Below are positions 32,564-44,807 of a stretch of 64,000 nt of DNA, in pieces. The stretch is from positions 3,038,001-3,102,000 of the forward strand of contig LR134135.1 of the NCBI GenBank assembly GCA_900635465.1, in the 5' to 3' direction. This DNA is from Lelliottia amnigena (GTDB lineage Bacteria > Pseudomonadota > Gammaproteobacteria > Enterobacterales > Enterobacteriaceae). Every line of letters starts with the position of its first letter. Positions within the stretch are counted from its first letter, which is position 1. The position numbers and the translations under genes are program-made. Under the pieces are notes generated by a model. That model worked only from the letters and a program-made list of their open reading frames with translations, was not told where the DNA came from and made no database searches.

Positions 32564-32570
32564 ATGACAA

Positions 32571-33536
32571 TCAGAGATATTGGCCCAGCGTCTGGCGTAA
32601 ATGCGCGCCGGAGCCCAGCAGTCCTGGATTATCATGTACGATCAGATAAACCGGAATGTCCTGCACATAGGATTTAAAACGCCCTTTATCTTCAAATCCG
32701 CCACGGAAACCCGACGCTTTAAAGAACTCCAGGAAACGCGGCACAATGCCACCCGCGATGTAAACCCCGCCAAACGTGCCGAGATTGAGCGCCAGATTGC
32801 CGCCAAAGCGTCCCATAATCACGCAGAACAGTGACAACGCGCGACGACAGTCAGTGCAACTGTCCGCCAGGGCGCGTTCAGTAATGTCTTTTGGCTGTAA
32901 GTTTTCCGGCAGACGATTATCGGATTTCACAATCGCGCGATAAAGATAGACCAGCCCAGGGCCGGACAGCACGCGCTCGGCGGAGACGTGGCCCAGTTCG
33001 GCGCGCAGTTCATGCAGAATGATCCCTTCTTCTTCACTGTTCGGCGCAAAATCAACGTGACCGCCCTCGCCCGGCAAGCTGACCCAACGTTTATCAACGT
33101 GAACCAGATGTGAAACACCCAGTCCTGTGCCCGCGCCATAGACGGCAATCGGCTTGCCTTCGACCGGTTCCGCGCCACCAAACTGAATAAGATGTTCGGG
33201 TTTGAGCATGGGGATCGCCATTGAAACGGCCGTAAAGTCGTTGATAATTTCCAGATGTGCGAAGCCGAGATTTTTTTTCATTTCGGCAATGGAAAAGGCC
33301 CAGGTGTGATTCGTCATGGCCACCCAGTCACCGGTAATTGGGCAGGCAATAGCAATACAACCGTCCTCCACACCGACCTGATGTTCATCCAGATAGACAC
33401 GAACTACCGCTTCAAGACTGGGATAATCCAGCCCGGAATAGGTCTTTGCCTGAGAAATTTCACCGGTATCAATATCGCATAATGCCAGCCGCGCATTCGT
33501 GCCGCCTACATCGCCTACTAAAGCATATTTTGTCAT
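32571..33536 (-). CDS. glk: Glucokinase Glk
   Basis: Cytosolic ATP-dependent glucokinase that phosphorylates free glucose to glucose 6-phosphate. It is 321 residues, the E. coli length, with the N-terminal phosphate motif [14 protein letters not shown], glucose-contact region [14 protein letters not shown] and [16 protein letters not shown], and a C-terminal [20 protein letters not shown]. Converges on ypdB and is divergent from yfeO. Confidence 0.97.
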   Translation of the reverse strand: MTKYALVGDVGGTNARLALCDIDTGEISQAKTYSGLDYPSLEAVVRVYLDEHQVGVEDGCIAIACPITGDWVAMTNHTWAFSIAEMKKNLGFAHLEIINDFTAVSMAIPMLKPEHLIQFGGAEPVEGKPIAVYGAGTGLGVSHLVHVDKRWVSLPGEGGHVDFAPNSEEEGIILHELRAELGHVSAERVLSGPGLVYLYRAIVKSDNRLPENLQPKDITERALADSCTDCRRALSLFCVIMGRFGGNLALNLGTFGGVYIAGGIVPRFLEFFKASGFRGGFEDKGRFKSYVQDIPVYLIVHDNPGLLGSGAHLRQTLGQYL

Positions 33537-33741
33537 TCTTCTACTGCTCCGCTAAAGTCAGAATAAATCTTTGGGACACTGTAAATTCAAGGCGGGATAA
33601 CAACAACGGCCTGAATGCGAACTGCCCAGGATAATCGATCTTCGTCACAGAATCACTTTACCGTTTCAGCACCTTTTGCACTATTGCCGTCAAACTGAAT
33701 GTGCAAAGTCACGCTAAATACTTTTGTACAAGGAAATCATC

Positions 33742-34977
33742 ATGCTCCATCCGCGAGCCAGAACCATGCTGTTGTTAGCGACACCTGCGCTCATCATTGG
33801 TATTGCGTCAAGCCTGGTGTTAATCGTCGTGATGAAAGTCGCCTCGGTGCTGCAAACTTTTTTGTGGGCTGCCCTGCCGGGAAAGCTCGGCATCGATTTT
33901 GCCTCTCCGACCTGGATTATCCTGATGCTGACCCTCACCGGTATCGCGGTAGGCTTAGTCATTCGTTTTAGCCCTGGACACGCAGGCCCCGATCCGGCGC
34001 TGGAGCCGTTGATTAGCGCGCCGGTCAACCCGGCGGCGCTACCGGGTTTACTTCTTGCCCTGGTGATCGGTCTGGCGGGCGGTGTGAGTCTGGGGCCAGA
34101 ACACCCCATCATGGCCGTGAATATTGCGCTCGCAGTTTATCTGGGTTCGCGCATTTTCCCCCGCGTTGGCGCGCTGGACTGGACGATTCTGGCGTCTGCC
34201 GGCACCATCGGGGCGCTATTTGGTACGCCCGTCGCCGCCGCGCTTATTTTTTCCCAAACGCTGAGTGGCGATAACGACGTCCCGCTCTGGGATCGCCTCT
34301 TTGCGCCTCTGATGGCCGCTGCCGCTGGCGCGCTCACCACCAGCCTGTTTTACCATCCGCATTTTTCGCTGCCCATTCCGCACTACGGGCAGATGCAACT
34401 GGCAGATATATTCAGCGGGGCCATTGTCGCTGCCATCGCCATCGCGCTGGGTATGGTGGCCGTTTGGTGCTTGCCGCGACTGCATCGCCTGATGCATAAG
34501 CTCAAACACCCGGTTTTGATTCTGGGTGCGGGCGGTTTTCTGCTGGGGATTCTTGGGGCAATCGGTGGGCCGGTGACGTTATTTAAAGGCCTCGATGAGA
34601 TGCAACAGATGGCATTTAGCCAGGTCTTTAGCGTGTCGGATTATTTCCTGTTCGCCGTTATCAAGCTGGCCGCCGTTGTCGTGGCGGCCGCATGTGGTTT
34701 TCGCGGGGGGCGTATCTTCCCGGCGGTATTTATCGGCGTGGCGTTAGGACTGATGCTTCATGAGCATGTCGACGCCGTTCCGGCGGCAATTACGATTTCC
34801 TGCTCCATTTTGGGGTTGGTACTGGTCGTCACGCGCGATGCCTGGCTGAGCCTGTTTATGGCAGCGGTCGTGGTGCCCGATACCAACTTATTGCCGTTAC
34901 TCTGTATCGTGATGCTGCCCGCCTGGCTCCTGCTGGCGGGCAAACCGATGCTGATGGCCTGGCGGAAGGATAAGTGA
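33742..34977 (+). CDS. yfeO: CLC family ion channel/transporter YfeO
   Basis: Polytopic inner-membrane protein of the voltage-gated chloride channel (CLC) superfamily; ion specificity and physiological role are not established. The ATG at 33742 ([15 protein letters not shown]) lies seven bases after AAGGA and gives 411 residues. A CLC-like selectivity segment is seen in [19 protein letters not shown], with further helices through [20 protein letters not shown]. Its TGA abuts the stop of the convergent ipdC with no gap. Confidence 0.93.
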   Translation: MLHPRARTMLLLATPALIIGIASSLVLIVVMKVASVLQTFLWAALPGKLGIDFASPTWIILMLTLTGIAVGLVIRFSPGHAGPDPALEPLISAPVNPAALPGLLLALVIGLAGGVSLGPEHPIMAVNIALAVYLGSRIFPRVGALDWTILASAGTIGALFGTPVAAALIFSQTLSGDNDVPLWDRLFAPLMAAAAGALTTSLFYHPHFSLPIPHYGQMQLADIFSGAIVAAIAIALGMVAVWCLPRLHRLMHKLKHPVLILGAGGFLLGILGAIGGPVTLFKGLDEMQQMAFSQVFSVSDYFLFAVIKLAAVVVAAACGFRGGRIFPAVFIGVALGLMLHEHVDAVPAAITISCSILGLVLVVTRDAWLSLFMAAVVVPDTNLLPLLCIVMLPAWLLLAGKPMLMAWRKDK

Positions 34978-37821
<2,844 letters not shown>

Positions 37822-37876
37822 ATGCGTCTTTAGCAAAAAGTGCTCCCCCCTGTGAATTAGGAGTTGAGGCGATTAA

Positions 37877-37896
37877 ACGGGGCTTTACTGCCCCGT
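37877..37896. other. Hairpin between the aldo/keto reductase and ypeC
   Basis: ACGGGG-CTTTACTG-CCCCGT forms a six-base GC stem 56 bases past the reductase stop. There is no T tract after it on the plus strand, so it may be a weak terminator or RNA structure. Confidence 0.4.
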
Positions 37897-37948
37897 AAAA
37901 TTGCATTAACAGGCCGCTTACGGCTCCGTTCGTAGGAGAATAACAATA

Positions 37949-38302
37949 ATGTTCAGATCACTGATTCTTGCAGCAATCCTGATGGCGAGTGCGCCACTGA
38001 TTGCAAATGCAGGCGAAATTACCCTGTTGCCGTCAATAAAATTACATATTGGCGATCGTGATAACTCTGGTAACTACTGGGACGGTGGCGGCTGGCGCGA
38101 CCGTGATTACTGGCACCGTAACTACGAATGGCGTCAAAACCGCTGGTGGAGACATGATAATGGTCGTCACCGTGGCTGGGATAACCGCAAGGCGTACGAA
38201 CGTGGCTACCGTGAAGGCTGGAGCGATCGTGATGACCGTCGCGGACCTCGGGGCCATGGACGAGGTCACGATCGTGGGCACGGACACGGGCATCGCCACT
38301 AA
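37949..38302 (+). CDS. ypeC: DUF2502 periplasmic protein YpeC
   Basis: Small exported protein of unknown function, 117 residues against 108 in E. coli. The signal peptide [21 protein letters not shown] is cleaved before [17 protein letters not shown]. The mature part is extremely rich in Arg, Asp, Trp and His, with [19 protein letters not shown] and a His/Gly C-terminus ([13 protein letters not shown]) that could bind metal. It converges on the manganese transporter gene mntH. Confidence 0.92.
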   Translation: MFRSLILAAILMASAPLIANAGEITLLPSIKLHIGDRDNSGNYWDGGGWRDRDYWHRNYEWRQNRWWRHDNGRHRGWDNRKAYERGYREGWSDRDDRRGPRGHGRGHDRGHGHGHRH

Positions 38303-38314
38303 TATCGTCACCGC

Positions 38315-38341
38315 AAAAAAGGAGCCATCAGGCTCCTTTTT
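38315..38341. terminator. Bidirectional terminator between ypeC and mntH
   Basis: AAAAAAGGAGCC-ATCA-GGCTCCTTTTT: strong stem with A/T tracts on both sides between convergent genes. Confidence 0.92.
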
Positions 38342-38365
38342 CATGCTTATTTCAGTCTGGTTGTC

Positions 38366-39604
38366 TTACAACCCCAGCAGCGTGCCAATCAGCAGCCACA
38401 GGTTCAGCGCCACCACCAGTACCACGATCATCCATCCGATACGTTTAACCAGCGTCGAATTGACCAAATCACCCATCAGCGATTGATTGCCTGTAAAAAT
38501 CAGCAGCGGTACCAGCGCCAGTGCGATACCAAAGCTCAGCAATACCTGACTCATCACCAAAATGCGGGTGGGGTCCAGCCCCATCAGAATGACGATAAAT
38601 GAAGGCATCATGGTGACGGAGCGGCGTACCCACAGCGGAATGTGGAAACGTACGAAGCCCTGCATAACGACCTGCCCAGCCAGCGTACCGACCACCGTCG
38701 ATGAAAGCCCCGCGGCGACCAGGCTTAAACCAAAAATGGTTGCCGCCGCATGGCTCAGCAGCGGTTCCAGCGTCAAATACGCCTGATCGAGATCGGCAAC
38801 GCCAGTGTGACCGTTAAAATGAAACGCCGCCGCAGCAGTCGCCATCATGGCAAGATTAACGAATCCGGCGATCGTCATCGCAATACCCACATCCCATTTG
38901 GTTGCCGAATAGCGTTCCTGCCGGGTGCCATCATGCGCATTTTGCGTCAACGACGAGTGGAGATAGATAACATGCGGCATGATCGTCGCGCCCAGAACAC
39001 CGGCTGCCAGAAACACAGCTTCCGAGGTTGGGAGGCTGGGTATTGCCATACCTTTGCTCAATTGCACCAGATTCGGCTGCGAAAACACGAGCTCAACAAT
39101 ATACGCTGCCGCAACGAATAACAGCAGACCGCCGATGACCAGTTCCAGCGGTTTTTGCCCCCGCCGCTGCAACATCAGAATAAGGAAAGTGGCAATCCCC
39201 GTCAGTACTGCGCCCTGAAGGAGCGAAACGCCGAGGATCAGTTTGAAGCCTATGGCCGCGCCAATAAATTCCGCGAGATCGGTCGCCATCGCGATGATTT
39301 CCGCCTGAACCCAGTAAAACCATACGACCGGGCGGGGATAATGATCGCGAATTTGTTCCGCCAGGTTTTTTCCCGTCGCGATCCCAAGCTTCGCGGATAA
39401 CACCTGAATCAGCATCGCCATCAGGTTTGCCCACACGACAACCCACAGCAATTTATAGCCGAAGCTGGCCCCAGCCTGAATATTGGTCGCAAAGTTACCT
39501 GGATCAATGTAACCAATCGCAGCAATGAACGCCGGTCCCATTAATGCGAACCGCAACTTGCGCGCTGCTCTGCCACTGCTACCCTCAACGCGACTGTTAT
39601 TCAT
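38366..39604 (-). CDS. mntH: Manganese/divalent metal transporter MntH (NRAMP)
   Basis: Proton-coupled Mn2+ (and Fe2+) importer of the NRAMP family in the inner membrane. It has 412 residues with 11 predicted transmembrane segments. The metal-binding DPGN motif is in [17 protein letters not shown] (helix 1) and the MPH motif in [16 protein letters not shown] (helix 6). AGAGG precedes the ATG. MntR-like and Fur-like operators lie immediately upstream, so repression by Mn and Fe is expected. Confidence 0.97.
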   Translation of the reverse strand: MNNSRVEGSSGRAARKLRFALMGPAFIAAIGYIDPGNFATNIQAGASFGYKLLWVVVWANLMAMLIQVLSAKLGIATGKNLAEQIRDHYPRPVVWFYWVQAEIIAMATDLAEFIGAAIGFKLILGVSLLQGAVLTGIATFLILMLQRRGQKPLELVIGGLLLFVAAAYIVELVFSQPNLVQLSKGMAIPSLPTSEAVFLAAGVLGATIMPHVIYLHSSLTQNAHDGTRQERYSATKWDVGIAMTIAGFVNLAMMATAAAAFHFNGHTGVADLDQAYLTLEPLLSHAAATIFGLSLVAAGLSSTVVGTLAGQVVMQGFVRFHIPLWVRRSVTMMPSFIVILMGLDPTRILVMSQVLLSFGIALALVPLLIFTGNQSLMGDLVNSTLVKRIGWMIVVLVVALNLWLLIGTLLGL

Positions 39605-39618
39605 TTCTACCTCTGGAG

Positions 39619-39637
39619 ATATAGCCTTTGCTATGTT
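39619..39637. promoter_or_regulatory. MntR operator upstream of mntH
   Basis: ATATAGCCTTTGCTATGTT is nearly identical to the palindromic E. coli MntR box of mntH (AACATAGCAAAGGCTATGTT on the other strand), 15 bases before the start codon. Confidence 0.85.
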
Positions 39638-39652
39638 TCATGCTATCAAAAC

Positions 39653-39671
39653 GAGAATGATTATCAAGATC
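39653..39671. promoter_or_regulatory. Fur box upstream of mntH
   Basis: GAGAATGATTATCAAGATC matches 16 of 19 positions of the Fur consensus GATAATGATTATCATTATC. It lies upstream of the MntR box, the same arrangement as in E. coli. Confidence 0.82.
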
Positions 39672-39771
39672 ATTTAAATGGGTTATAGCGATTTCATTGA
39701 TAGTGAAGAACAATAGCAAGGCAGGACGTTTTGGAATTATTTAGAACCAACTGCGAAAGTGAATCATCTTT

Positions 39772-39787
39772 TGTGAAGCCTAGCACA
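39772..39787. promoter_or_regulatory. CRP site 1 upstream of nupC
   Basis: TGTGA-AGCCTA-GCACA is a good CRP match (consensus TGTGA-N6-TCACA), 170 bases before nupC. E. coli nupC is controlled by CRP and CytR at tandem sites. Confidence 0.72.
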
Positions 39788-39846
39788 CAAACGTAACTTT
39801 TCACTCATTTACATAACATAACAGAAATGTATGGTTGATCACTATT

Positions 39847-39862
39847 TTTGAGACTCGTCACA
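39847..39862. promoter_or_regulatory. CRP site 2 upstream of nupC
   Basis: TTTGA-GACTCG-TCACA matches one CRP half-site perfectly and the other partly. With site 1 it gives the tandem arrangement of a CytR-repressed promoter; the intervening 59 bases could hold CytR. Confidence 0.6.
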
Positions 39863-39957
39863 GGATGTAACTATAGTGTGGTCTTGATCTCGTTTTCTTT
39901 GCACTTGTTACATAGAATGTGCACGGAAATTAAACCTGCCTCATATTTGGAGCAAAT

Positions 39958-41145
39958 ATGGACCGCGTCCTTCATTTTGTCCTGGCACTTGTTGTCGTTA
40001 CTGCACTTGCATTGCTGGTCAGCACTGACCGCAAAAACATTCGTATTCGCTATGTTATACAACTGCTCGTCATTGAAGTTTTACTTGCGTGGTTCTTCCT
40101 GAACTCCAACATTGGCCTTGGTTTCGTCAGAGGTTTTTCCGAAATGTTCGAAAAACTGCTCGGATTTGCTAACGAAGGGACCAACTTCGTCTTTGGCAGT
40201 ATGAACGATCAAGGTCTGGCATTCTTCTTCCTGAAAGTGCTGTGCCCAATCGTCTTTATCTCTGCACTGATCGGTATTCTGCAGCACATTCGTGTTCTGC
40301 CAGTGATTATCCGCGCGATTGGCTTCCTGTTATCCAAAGTCAACGGTATGGGTAAACTGGAGTCTTTCAACGCCGTCAGTTCCCTGATTCTGGGCCAGTC
40401 TGAGAACTTTATCGCGTATAAAGATATCCTGGGCAAAATGTCTCGCAACCGCATGTACACCATGGCGGCAACAGCAATGTCGACTGTATCCATGTCTATC
40501 GTGGGTGCATACATGACGATGCTGGAACCGAAATACGTGGTCGCAGCGCTGGTTCTGAACATGTTCAGCACCTTTATCGTTCTGTCTCTGATCAACCCTT
40601 ACCGCGTTGATGCCAGCGAAGAAAATATCCAGATGTCTAACCTGCACGAAGGCCAGAGCTTCTTCGAAATGCTGGGTGAATACATTCTGGCTGGCTTTAA
40701 AGTTGCCATTATCGTTGCTGCCATGTTGATCGGTTTTATCGCGCTGATCGCTGCGTTGAACGCCCTGTTCGCTGCCGTACTGGGCATCTCCTTCCAGGGG
40801 ATTCTGGGTTACATCTTCTACCCGATTGCCTGGGTAATGGGTGTTCCGGCGCATGAAGCACTGCAGGTCGGTAGCATTATGGCCACCAAACTGGTTTCCA
40901 ACGAATTCGTTGCGATGATGGATCTGCAGAAAATTGCCAGCACGCTCTCCCCGCGCGCAGAAGGCATTCTGTCAGTCTTCCTGGTGTCCTTCGCTAACTT
41001 CTCTTCAATCGGTATTATCGCAGGCGCGATTAAAGGCCTGAACGAAGAGCAAGGAAACGTGGTTTCCCGCTTTGGTCTGAAACTGGTTTATGGTTCAACT
41101 CTGGTGAGCGTGCTGTCTGCGTCTATCGCAGCCCTGGTACTGTAA
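39958..41145 (+). CDS. nupC: Nucleoside:proton symporter NupC
   Basis: Inner-membrane concentrative nucleoside transporter (CNT family) for pyrimidine nucleosides and adenosine. Family motifs [20 protein letters not shown] and [21 protein letters not shown] are present. It has 395 residues against 400 in E. coli: the segment after LNALFA reads [13 protein letters not shown] and is five residues shorter than E. coli. The ATG at 39958 ([20 protein letters not shown]) is the conserved start. A strong terminator follows. Confidence 0.96.
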   Translation: MDRVLHFVLALVVVTALALLVSTDRKNIRIRYVIQLLVIEVLLAWFFLNSNIGLGFVRGFSEMFEKLLGFANEGTNFVFGSMNDQGLAFFFLKVLCPIVFISALIGILQHIRVLPVIIRAIGFLLSKVNGMGKLESFNAVSSLILGQSENFIAYKDILGKMSRNRMYTMAATAMSTVSMSIVGAYMTMLEPKYVVAALVLNMFSTFIVLSLINPYRVDASEENIQMSNLHEGQSFFEMLGEYILAGFKVAIIVAAMLIGFIALIAALNALFAAVLGISFQGILGYIFYPIAWVMGVPAHEALQVGSIMATKLVSNEFVAMMDLQKIASTLSPRAEGILSVFLVSFANFSSIGIIAGAIKGLNEEQGNVVSRFGLKLVYGSTLVSVLSASIAALVL

Positions 41146-41152
41146 TCAGAAG

Positions 41153-41186
41153 AAAAAACCGGAGGTGCTAAGCCTCCGGTTTTTTT
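41153..41186. terminator. Bidirectional terminator between nupC and pdeA
   Basis: AAAAAACCGGAGG-TGCTAAG-CCTCCGGTTTTTTT; the end overlaps the pdeA stop codon. Confidence 0.92.
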
Positions 41187-43380
41187 ATGCCTGTAATTCC
41201 TCGATCGGGCGTGGCTTCCCAATCAGATAGCCTTGAAGGTAATCCACACCAAACGCCAAAAGCATCTGCCGCTGCTCGTGCGTTTCAACATATTCAGCAA
41301 CAACGCTGAGTGATTTGGTTTTCGCCAGATTACAGATCGATTTCACAATCATCGCATCCATGCTGTCGGTACAAATATCCTTTATAAAACAGCCATCTAT
41401 TTTTATAACGTCTGCCTCCAGGCGCTTCAGCCGCTCGTAGTTGGCATAGCCCGTACCGAAATCATCAATGGCAATTTTGAATCCGAATTCACGCAGCTTC
41501 TGGATATTAAAAATACTGCTTTCAGACTCAGAAAAAGCCTGCTCTTCAGTGACTTCGATAATCACCGCTGCGCAAGAGACGCCATGGCGTTTAAATAGAG
41601 CAATAATCTCTGATGCTGTCTCTTTCTGCATCAGCGTGAGTGGCATGAGATTGACCGAGAACCGGGCGTAAAAGTGCGACACAGGATGATCCGCCAACCA
41701 TATCACCATGGCTTCCACCACGCTCAGGTCAAAACGCCTGCTGAGGTTAAATTGTGCAAAGAGTGGGATGAATTGGTCGGGGAAAATCAATTCGCCATCA
41801 CTTTCCAGCCGCGTCAGGATTTCGTGATATCCCCCGCCTTCAGCATTCTGAATGGGTTGCACATACAGACGCAAACCGCCCTCAGTGAGAGCGCGTTTGA
41901 CACGGCTCAACAGGAAAACGCGTTCCGTCGTCTGGTCAGATATCGTTGCCAGGCTGTGCGTTAATGCTAATACGGTTTGATTTGCACAAGACTGCTCTGA
42001 TAACCAACTCAGTTGACCCAGCACATGATGAAGTTTCTCACCCCATTCATCGCTCATGCTCCCCCAGGATGCGCCAAATTCGACATCAAGAGCCGTATTG
42101 TTCCAGTAAATTCTTCGATTATTAAGATGGTCAACAATGTGCTGCAAGCGCGCAGCCGTTTCGGTGCCGTTCAGTACAAGTACCAACTCGCTACCCGGTA
42201 GCTGGAAAAGTTTTTCATCGGTCAGTAAAAACGGCTGTAGAGCGCTCGTAACTTCACGCTTACAGTTTACGCGCATCATCATCCCATAATGCCGACTTAG
42301 AAACTCCAGGTTGGCTATGCGCAAGCAACACACATGAAAGTGCGGGTGTTTTTCTAGAAAAGCTTCCAGAGCGCGCATATTAGGTAAGCCCGTTAAGGGG
42401 TCGGTCAATGCCCTCTCCTGCCAACCCTGCTTTAACCACTCGCCATGCTGATAGATACGTGACATGTAAAGCAGACATAGCGTGAACGAAATCAGAACGG
42501 AGAGAACAAATGCCAGGGAGTAGCCATTCTCTACACCGTAAAGGAAATTTCCATTATAGGTGAGTAGCAAAAATACGCAGATAGCCCAACTGAACGAAAT
42601 TACAATATAGCTTAATCGGCTAATACCTATAGTGAACAGGATAAATATGATCGGAACCAGATAGCCTGCAATGTAATTTGCGCGAAAAGGCGTGCACAGG
42701 GCAATCAGTACAGCGATCAGAAGCATCAACCAGAATAATGTAAAAAAGATATGTTTTTTAGAAAAAGAAGGTCTGACATGATACCGCCAAATTTTCATGG
42801 CATAACGAGGATTAATCATCATCCTTAAGGGGTAATAAAACATCATGGTAAATATTATTGCAGACGATATTAGGCTCTGAACATCGATAACGTTATCCAT
42901 TGCTGAGCCTAGGCCAAAATAATTCGACAGCATCACAGGAAAATGGAGTAAATATCCTATCAAAAACATAGATAATTTAATGCTAATGGGGAGTATAAAA
43001 CCCAACCAAAAAATCTGTATCCCTATGTTTCGATTAGGGACTCCAAACCGCCATCGTCGCCCAAGCTGCCATCGCATAATACCGCAGACAACCAACACAG
43101 AAAATACCTGGCAAAACAATAACGCTAATGACTGTATGAGCGTTAATTGTAAACCCCAGGCATTAATAAGTGCAGTGCTAACAATAATGGGGGCAATCGC
43201 ACGTCGGCCAAATAATAGAATAACCGCCAGCATTACGCTCAGCGGAAGCCAGGCAAGATATATATCATTATCATTAACAATTGCACGAGGGGAGATATAG
43301 CGGGAAAGAGGAAGAGTCAGCAGGCAAATAATAGAAGCGATTGCGAATATTCTTAAGCTTTCAAGAATTTTTTTTGTCAT
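41185..43380 (-). CDS. pdeA: Cyclic-di-GMP phosphodiesterase PdeA (YfeA)
   Basis: Membrane-bound c-di-GMP phosphodiesterase. An N-terminal MASE1-type sensor with about eight transmembrane segments (residues 1-300) is followed by a degenerate GGDEF domain (about 325-460, with PGSEL at the GGDEF position, so probably inactive) and an EAL domain (about 485-731). EAL residues are visible in HEILTRLES, ARFSVNLMPLTL, IIEVTEEQAF and IAIDDFGTGYANYERLKRLE, so the hydrolase looks active. The ATG at 43380 aligns best with E. coli; an in-frame ATG at 43398 would add six residues. Confidence 0.93.
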   Translation of the reverse strand: MTKKILESLRIFAIASIICLLTLPLSRYISPRAIVNDNDIYLAWLPLSVMLAVILLFGRRAIAPIIVSTALINAWGLQLTLIQSLALLFCQVFSVLVVCGIMRWQLGRRWRFGVPNRNIGIQIFWLGFILPISIKLSMFLIGYLLHFPVMLSNYFGLGSAMDNVIDVQSLISSAIIFTMMFYYPLRMMINPRYAMKIWRYHVRPSFSKKHIFFTLFWLMLLIAVLIALCTPFRANYIAGYLVPIIFILFTIGISRLSYIVISFSWAICVFLLLTYNGNFLYGVENGYSLAFVLSVLISFTLCLLYMSRIYQHGEWLKQGWQERALTDPLTGLPNMRALEAFLEKHPHFHVCCLRIANLEFLSRHYGMMMRVNCKREVTSALQPFLLTDEKLFQLPGSELVLVLNGTETAARLQHIVDHLNNRRIYWNNTALDVEFGASWGSMSDEWGEKLHHVLGQLSWLSEQSCANQTVLALTHSLATISDQTTERVFLLSRVKRALTEGGLRLYVQPIQNAEGGGYHEILTRLESDGELIFPDQFIPLFAQFNLSRRFDLSVVEAMVIWLADHPVSHFYARFSVNLMPLTLMQKETASEIIALFKRHGVSCAAVIIEVTEEQAFSESESSIFNIQKLREFGFKIAIDDFGTGYANYERLKRLEADVIKIDGCFIKDICTDSMDAMIVKSICNLAKTKSLSVVAEYVETHEQRQMLLAFGVDYLQGYLIGKPRPIEELQA

Positions 43381-43557
43381 TACGGTTAGCAACCTCATTT
43401 ACCTGACAGTGCGTTAATGCGTAAGAATAGTAAGTTTATTAATTCCGCGAAGCAAGTCTCCCTTTAAGGGTCGCCAGCGTTTTTGCCAAAGGTTTACTCG
43501 CCGTATAAGAAATACGTTGTTTTGCAACAAAGGGAGGGATGTTTTTTACATTACCAT

Positions 43558-43584
43558 AAAAAAACCCCCGCCATTCGGCGAGGG
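43558..43584 (-). terminator. Terminator of the tRNA-Ala operon
   Basis: On the minus strand CCCTCGCCGAATGGCGGGGG is followed by seven Ts, just past the second tRNA-Ala. Confidence 0.88.
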
Positions 43585-43592
43585 TCTGAATT

Positions 43593-43668
<76 letters not shown>

Positions 43669-43707
43669 ACAGTGTCTTTACGTTCCAAACTCTTCTGGAT
43701 AAGAATT

Positions 43708-43783
<76 letters not shown>

Positions 43784-43812
43784 AACGTAAAGCTGTCGTG
43801 TTGACGGGCGGC

Positions 43813-43841
43813 ATAATATGAATTCCATTGAAGTGTGTCAA
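43813..43841 (-). promoter_or_regulatory. Sigma-70 promoter of the tRNA-Ala operon
   Basis: On the minus strand TTGACA (43836-43841) and TATTAT (43813-43818) are spaced by exactly 17 bases and followed by a GC-rich discriminator (GCCGCCCG), the signature of a growth-rate and stringently controlled stable-RNA promoter. Confidence 0.88.
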
Positions 43842-44000
43842 CGGCAAAATCAGCCCCACTCTTTCAATCGTCGAAAAATCAGGCAAATAAAGCACATTGC
43901 GAAGCGGCTCGCAGTCCTAAGTTAAGCCTGTCACGTTTTCACGTAAAAGGGTGCTATAAGATGAACCACTAATTAACCCTACTGATACTCAGGTGATTGT

Positions 44001-44363
44001 ATGATCAAGGAACGAATGACGCCGGAGGAGCTGTCCCGGCTCACGGGCTATAGCCGTCAGACCATCAATAAATGGGTACGTAAAGAGGGTTGGAAAACTT
44101 CACCAAGGCCGGGAGTTCAGGGCGGAAAAGCGCGTTTGGTACATGTGAACGAAAAAGTCAGGGAATTTATTCGTTCTGCCTGTCGAATAACCGACGACCC
44201 TCAGCTATCGGAAGGCAGTGCAAGCCTTAGCGCACTTAACGCGCTGCTCCTGACACTGGCAAATGAAATGACCCCGGATGAACAAAAGCAGCTGACCACG
44301 CTGTTACTGCGGGAAGGGATTTCCGGATTATTACAACGATTAGGAATACGTGACCAGAACTAA
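44001..44363 (+). CDS. yfeC: YfeC family putative DNA-binding protein
   Basis: Small protein with an N-terminal winged/MerR-like helix-turn-helix (MTPEELSRLTGYSRQTINKW, followed by a conserved Gly-Lys-Ala-Arg segment) and a C-terminal helical region ending GLLQRLGIRDQN. It has 120 residues (about 114-119 in E. coli). It is a paralogue of YfeD, which starts one base after its stop; the two form an operon upstream of, and convergent with, gltX. Its target is unknown. Confidence 0.92.
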   Translation: MIKERMTPEELSRLTGYSRQTINKWVRKEGWKTSPRPGVQGGKARLVHVNEKVREFIRSACRITDDPQLSEGSASLSALNALLLTLANEMTPDEQKQLTTLLLREGISGLLQRLGIRDQN

Positions 44364-44364
44364 T

Positions 44365-44760
44365 ATGAATAAATTACGGAGCAAAATGACCACGGAAGAG
44401 TTGGCCGAAAGTCTTGGCGTGGCCAAGCAAACGGTAAACCGCTGGGTGCGCAAGCAAGGCTGGAAAACAGAGGGTATAAACGGGGTGAAAGGTGGACGGG
44501 CAAGGCTCATTCATATTGACGCCAGGGTCCGCGAGCACATCGTTAACTTGCCCGCCATTCGTAACCGTCAGGTCACCTATCATCTTGCTGAGCCATCAGC
44601 CACATATGGTGGTACTACCCCACCTCGTGTGTTGCGTCAGGTTATCGATACACTGGAAAATATGACCCAAATCGAGCAGGAGAGGCTTGCTGCGCTACTG
44701 ACACGTGAGGGCATCCAGGGATTTCTCAACCGTCTCGGTATTGCTGAAGAGCACGCATAA
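44365..44760 (+). CDS. yfeD: YfeD family putative DNA-binding protein
   Basis: Paralogue of YfeC, 131 residues. The ATG at 44365 (MNKLRSKMTTEELAESLGVA) matches the E. coli start. N-terminal helix-turn-helix segment AESLGVAKQTVNRWVRKQGW, then GVKGGRARLIHIDARVREHI, and a C-terminal EREGI-type tail (LLTREGIQGFLNRLGIAEEH) shared with YfeC. The TAA of yfeC and the ATG here are separated by one base, so the pair is translationally coupled and may form a heterodimer. Confidence 0.92.
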   Translation: MNKLRSKMTTEELAESLGVAKQTVNRWVRKQGWKTEGINGVKGGRARLIHIDARVREHIVNLPAIRNRQVTYHLAEPSATYGGTTPPRVLRQVIDTLENMTQIEQERLAALLTREGIQGFLNRLGIAEEHA

Positions 44761-44761
44761 A

Positions 44762-44787
44762 AAACGGCAGGGAAACCTGCCGTTTAA
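44762..44787. terminator. Bidirectional terminator between yfeD and gltX
   Basis: AAACGGCAGG-GAAA-CCTGCCGTTT with flanking A and T residues, between convergent genes. Confidence 0.85.
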
Positions 44788-44807
44788 TTATCGTCTGTTG
44801 TGAAAGA

